A stretch of 5,822 bases of DNA from an uncultured Coriobacteriaceae bacterium (GTDB lineage: Bacteria > Actinomycetota > Coriobacteriia > Coriobacteriales > UMGS124), in assembly GCA_900555105.1 (NCBI GenBank), contig USJP01000117.1:1-5822 (forward strand). Direction: 5' to 3'. Within the stretch, counting starts at the first letter, position 1, and each line of letters begins with the position of its first letter. Under the pieces are notes generated by a model that did no database searches, was not told the DNA's origin, and was given only the letters and a program-made list of their open reading frames with translations. The translations under genes and the position numbers were made by a program. Shown piece after piece: positions 5,072 to 5,822 of this stretch.

Positions 5072-5131
5072 CAGGCGTTTGTTTGAAGCACATGTGGTTA
5101 CGGGATGGTTCGGACGAGTAGCCCAAACCTC

Positions 5132-5605
5132 TTACACCTCTCGGCTGTAACACACGTCGCAGGCGACATGGCCGGTGGCGCCCATGAGGTCGCACGTGGT
5201 AAAGCCGCGCTTTTCGTAAAAGCGCTGTGCCGCGAGCATGTTAGGGAGCGTCTCGAGGTACACCGTGCGGTAATGCGCAGCGGCAAAGGCCAGAGCCTCG
5301 TCCATGAGTCGGTGGGCCACTCCCGTGCCGCGAGCTTCGGGCAGGCAGTACATCTTTTGCAGCTCGCAGACTCCCTCCACGCCCGGGAGTGCTCCGATGC
5401 CCACGCCGCCCACCACGCGCCCGCTTTCGTCCACGGCCACCCAGTATTCGCTGTCGGCAGGCTCGTAAACCTCCGAGAACCTGCCCAGATAAGGATCACT
5501 CCAGGCGGTGCCCTCGTGGTTGGCGCCGTATTCAATAAGACAGCCGCGAATAACGGCTTCTACCTGGGCATTGTCGTGAGGTTCAATAGTGCGGATGGAA
5601 TACAC
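5132..5605 (-). CDS. GNAT family N-acetyltransferase
   Basis: A 157-residue single-domain acetyl-CoA-dependent acetyltransferase; the substrate is unknown. Motif A is clear: strand ELQKMYCLPEARGTG (81-95) with the pyrophosphate-binding turn R92-G-T-G95, followed by helix VAHRLMDEALAFA. Motif B is LETLPNMLAAQRFYEKRGF (117-135), including the usual N/Q-x-x-A-x-x-x-Y-x-x-x-G-F pattern. The N-terminal third (IRTIEPHDNAQVEAVIRGCL) is the normal variable acceptor-side region. The start is GTG at 5605, supported by AGAAAGG six bases upstream. The length is typical of the family. It is followed 176 bases later by hslO on the same strand, but the TATAAT in the gap suggests separate transcription. Cysteines near the C-terminus (C138, C149, C152) are unusual in number but match no metal-binding motif I can name. 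Confidence 0.93.
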   Translation of the reverse strand: MYSIRTIEPHDNAQVEAVIRGCLIEYGANHEGTAWSDPYLGRFSEVYEPADSEYWVAVDESGRVVGGVGIGALPGVEGVCELQKMYCLPEARGTGVAHRLMDEALAFAAAHYRTVYLETLPNMLAAQRFYEKRGFTTCDLMGATGHVACDVCYSREV

Positions 5606-5611
5606 GGGCGG

Positions 5612-5618
5612 CCTTTCT
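5612..5618 (-). promoter_or_regulatory. Ribosome-binding site of the GNAT gene (GTG start)
   Basis: AGAAAGG on the minus strand ends six bases before the GTG at 5605-5603. There is no in-frame ATG close by, so this site supports the GTG initiation codon. Confidence 0.65.
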
Positions 5619-5790
5619 CTCGGTTGTTCAATCCTGGCAGGATATCAAAAAGCGCGCATTACCTCGCGGGCGTATCCCGGGGACGGTCGTGTAACTTTCC
5701 ACGCGGTACCTCGGGTCTTTCAGGCAGCGTCTTTTCCAATTTGCCTGCAACGGACATATAAGGTTTGGGAGCTGGGAGTATGCCGCTCTC

Positions 5791-5816
5791 AAATAAAAAC
5801 GTGCCGGCCGGGTCGG
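5791..5816 (-). terminator. Possible tail of an intrinsic terminator from an upstream gene
   Basis: On the minus strand a GC-rich arm (GGCCGGCACG, 5809-5800) is followed by TTTTTATTT, as at the 3' end of a rho-independent terminator. The pairing arm would lie beyond the window edge, so this cannot be confirmed. The rest of 5606-5790 holds no gene and no convincing promoter that I can see. Confidence 0.25.
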
Positions 5817-5822
5817 AAGCGA

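Overview
The window looks like a chromosomal segment from a member of the Coriobacteriia (Actinomycetota), probably Eggerthellaceae-like. This placement is inferred from protein character only: the C-terminal end of a large-family FAD-dependent reductase of the type expanded in gut Coriobacteriia, and an AbiEi/DUF559-type protein of a kind I recall as common in that class. The core genes are GC-rich with GC-rich third codon positions.

Layout, left to right. Positions 1-314 hold the 3' end of a plus-strand FAD-binding oxidoreductase, followed by a strong intrinsic terminator (413-452) and a gene-free stretch. Positions 703-2474 form the accessory part of the window: one minus-strand gene (923-2107) for an AbiEi-like/DUF559 protein, bracketed by two related ~160-bp palindromic elements (703-868 and 2310-2474). 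The outermost 39 bases of this unit match each other as an inverted repeat with a single mismatch. A further 13-bp inverted repeat surrounds the start codon of the gene. Beyond it lie a minus-strand tRNA-Arg(ACG) with recognisable promoter and terminator, then three minus-strand housekeeping or conserved genes: an unrecognised 235-aa protein (TTG start), the redox-regulated chaperone Hsp33 (hslO), and a GNAT acetyltransferase (GTG start).

The right-hand genes all read leftward, but each appears to have its own expression signals (TATACT ahead of the 235-aa gene, TATAAT ahead of hslO, separate ribosome-binding sites). They look like monocistronic neighbours rather than one pathway.

The most interesting part is the 703-2474 unit. 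It is a lone AbiEi-like gene without a visible AbiEii-type toxin partner, integrase or transposase, enclosed by paired MITE-like or operator-like elements whose arm core is repeated four times. A shorter version of that core also overlaps the tRNA-Arg promoter. A second, weaker oddity is a set of three diverged ~36-base repeats at about 70-base spacing, starting inside the 3' end of hslO and running into its downstream spacer.
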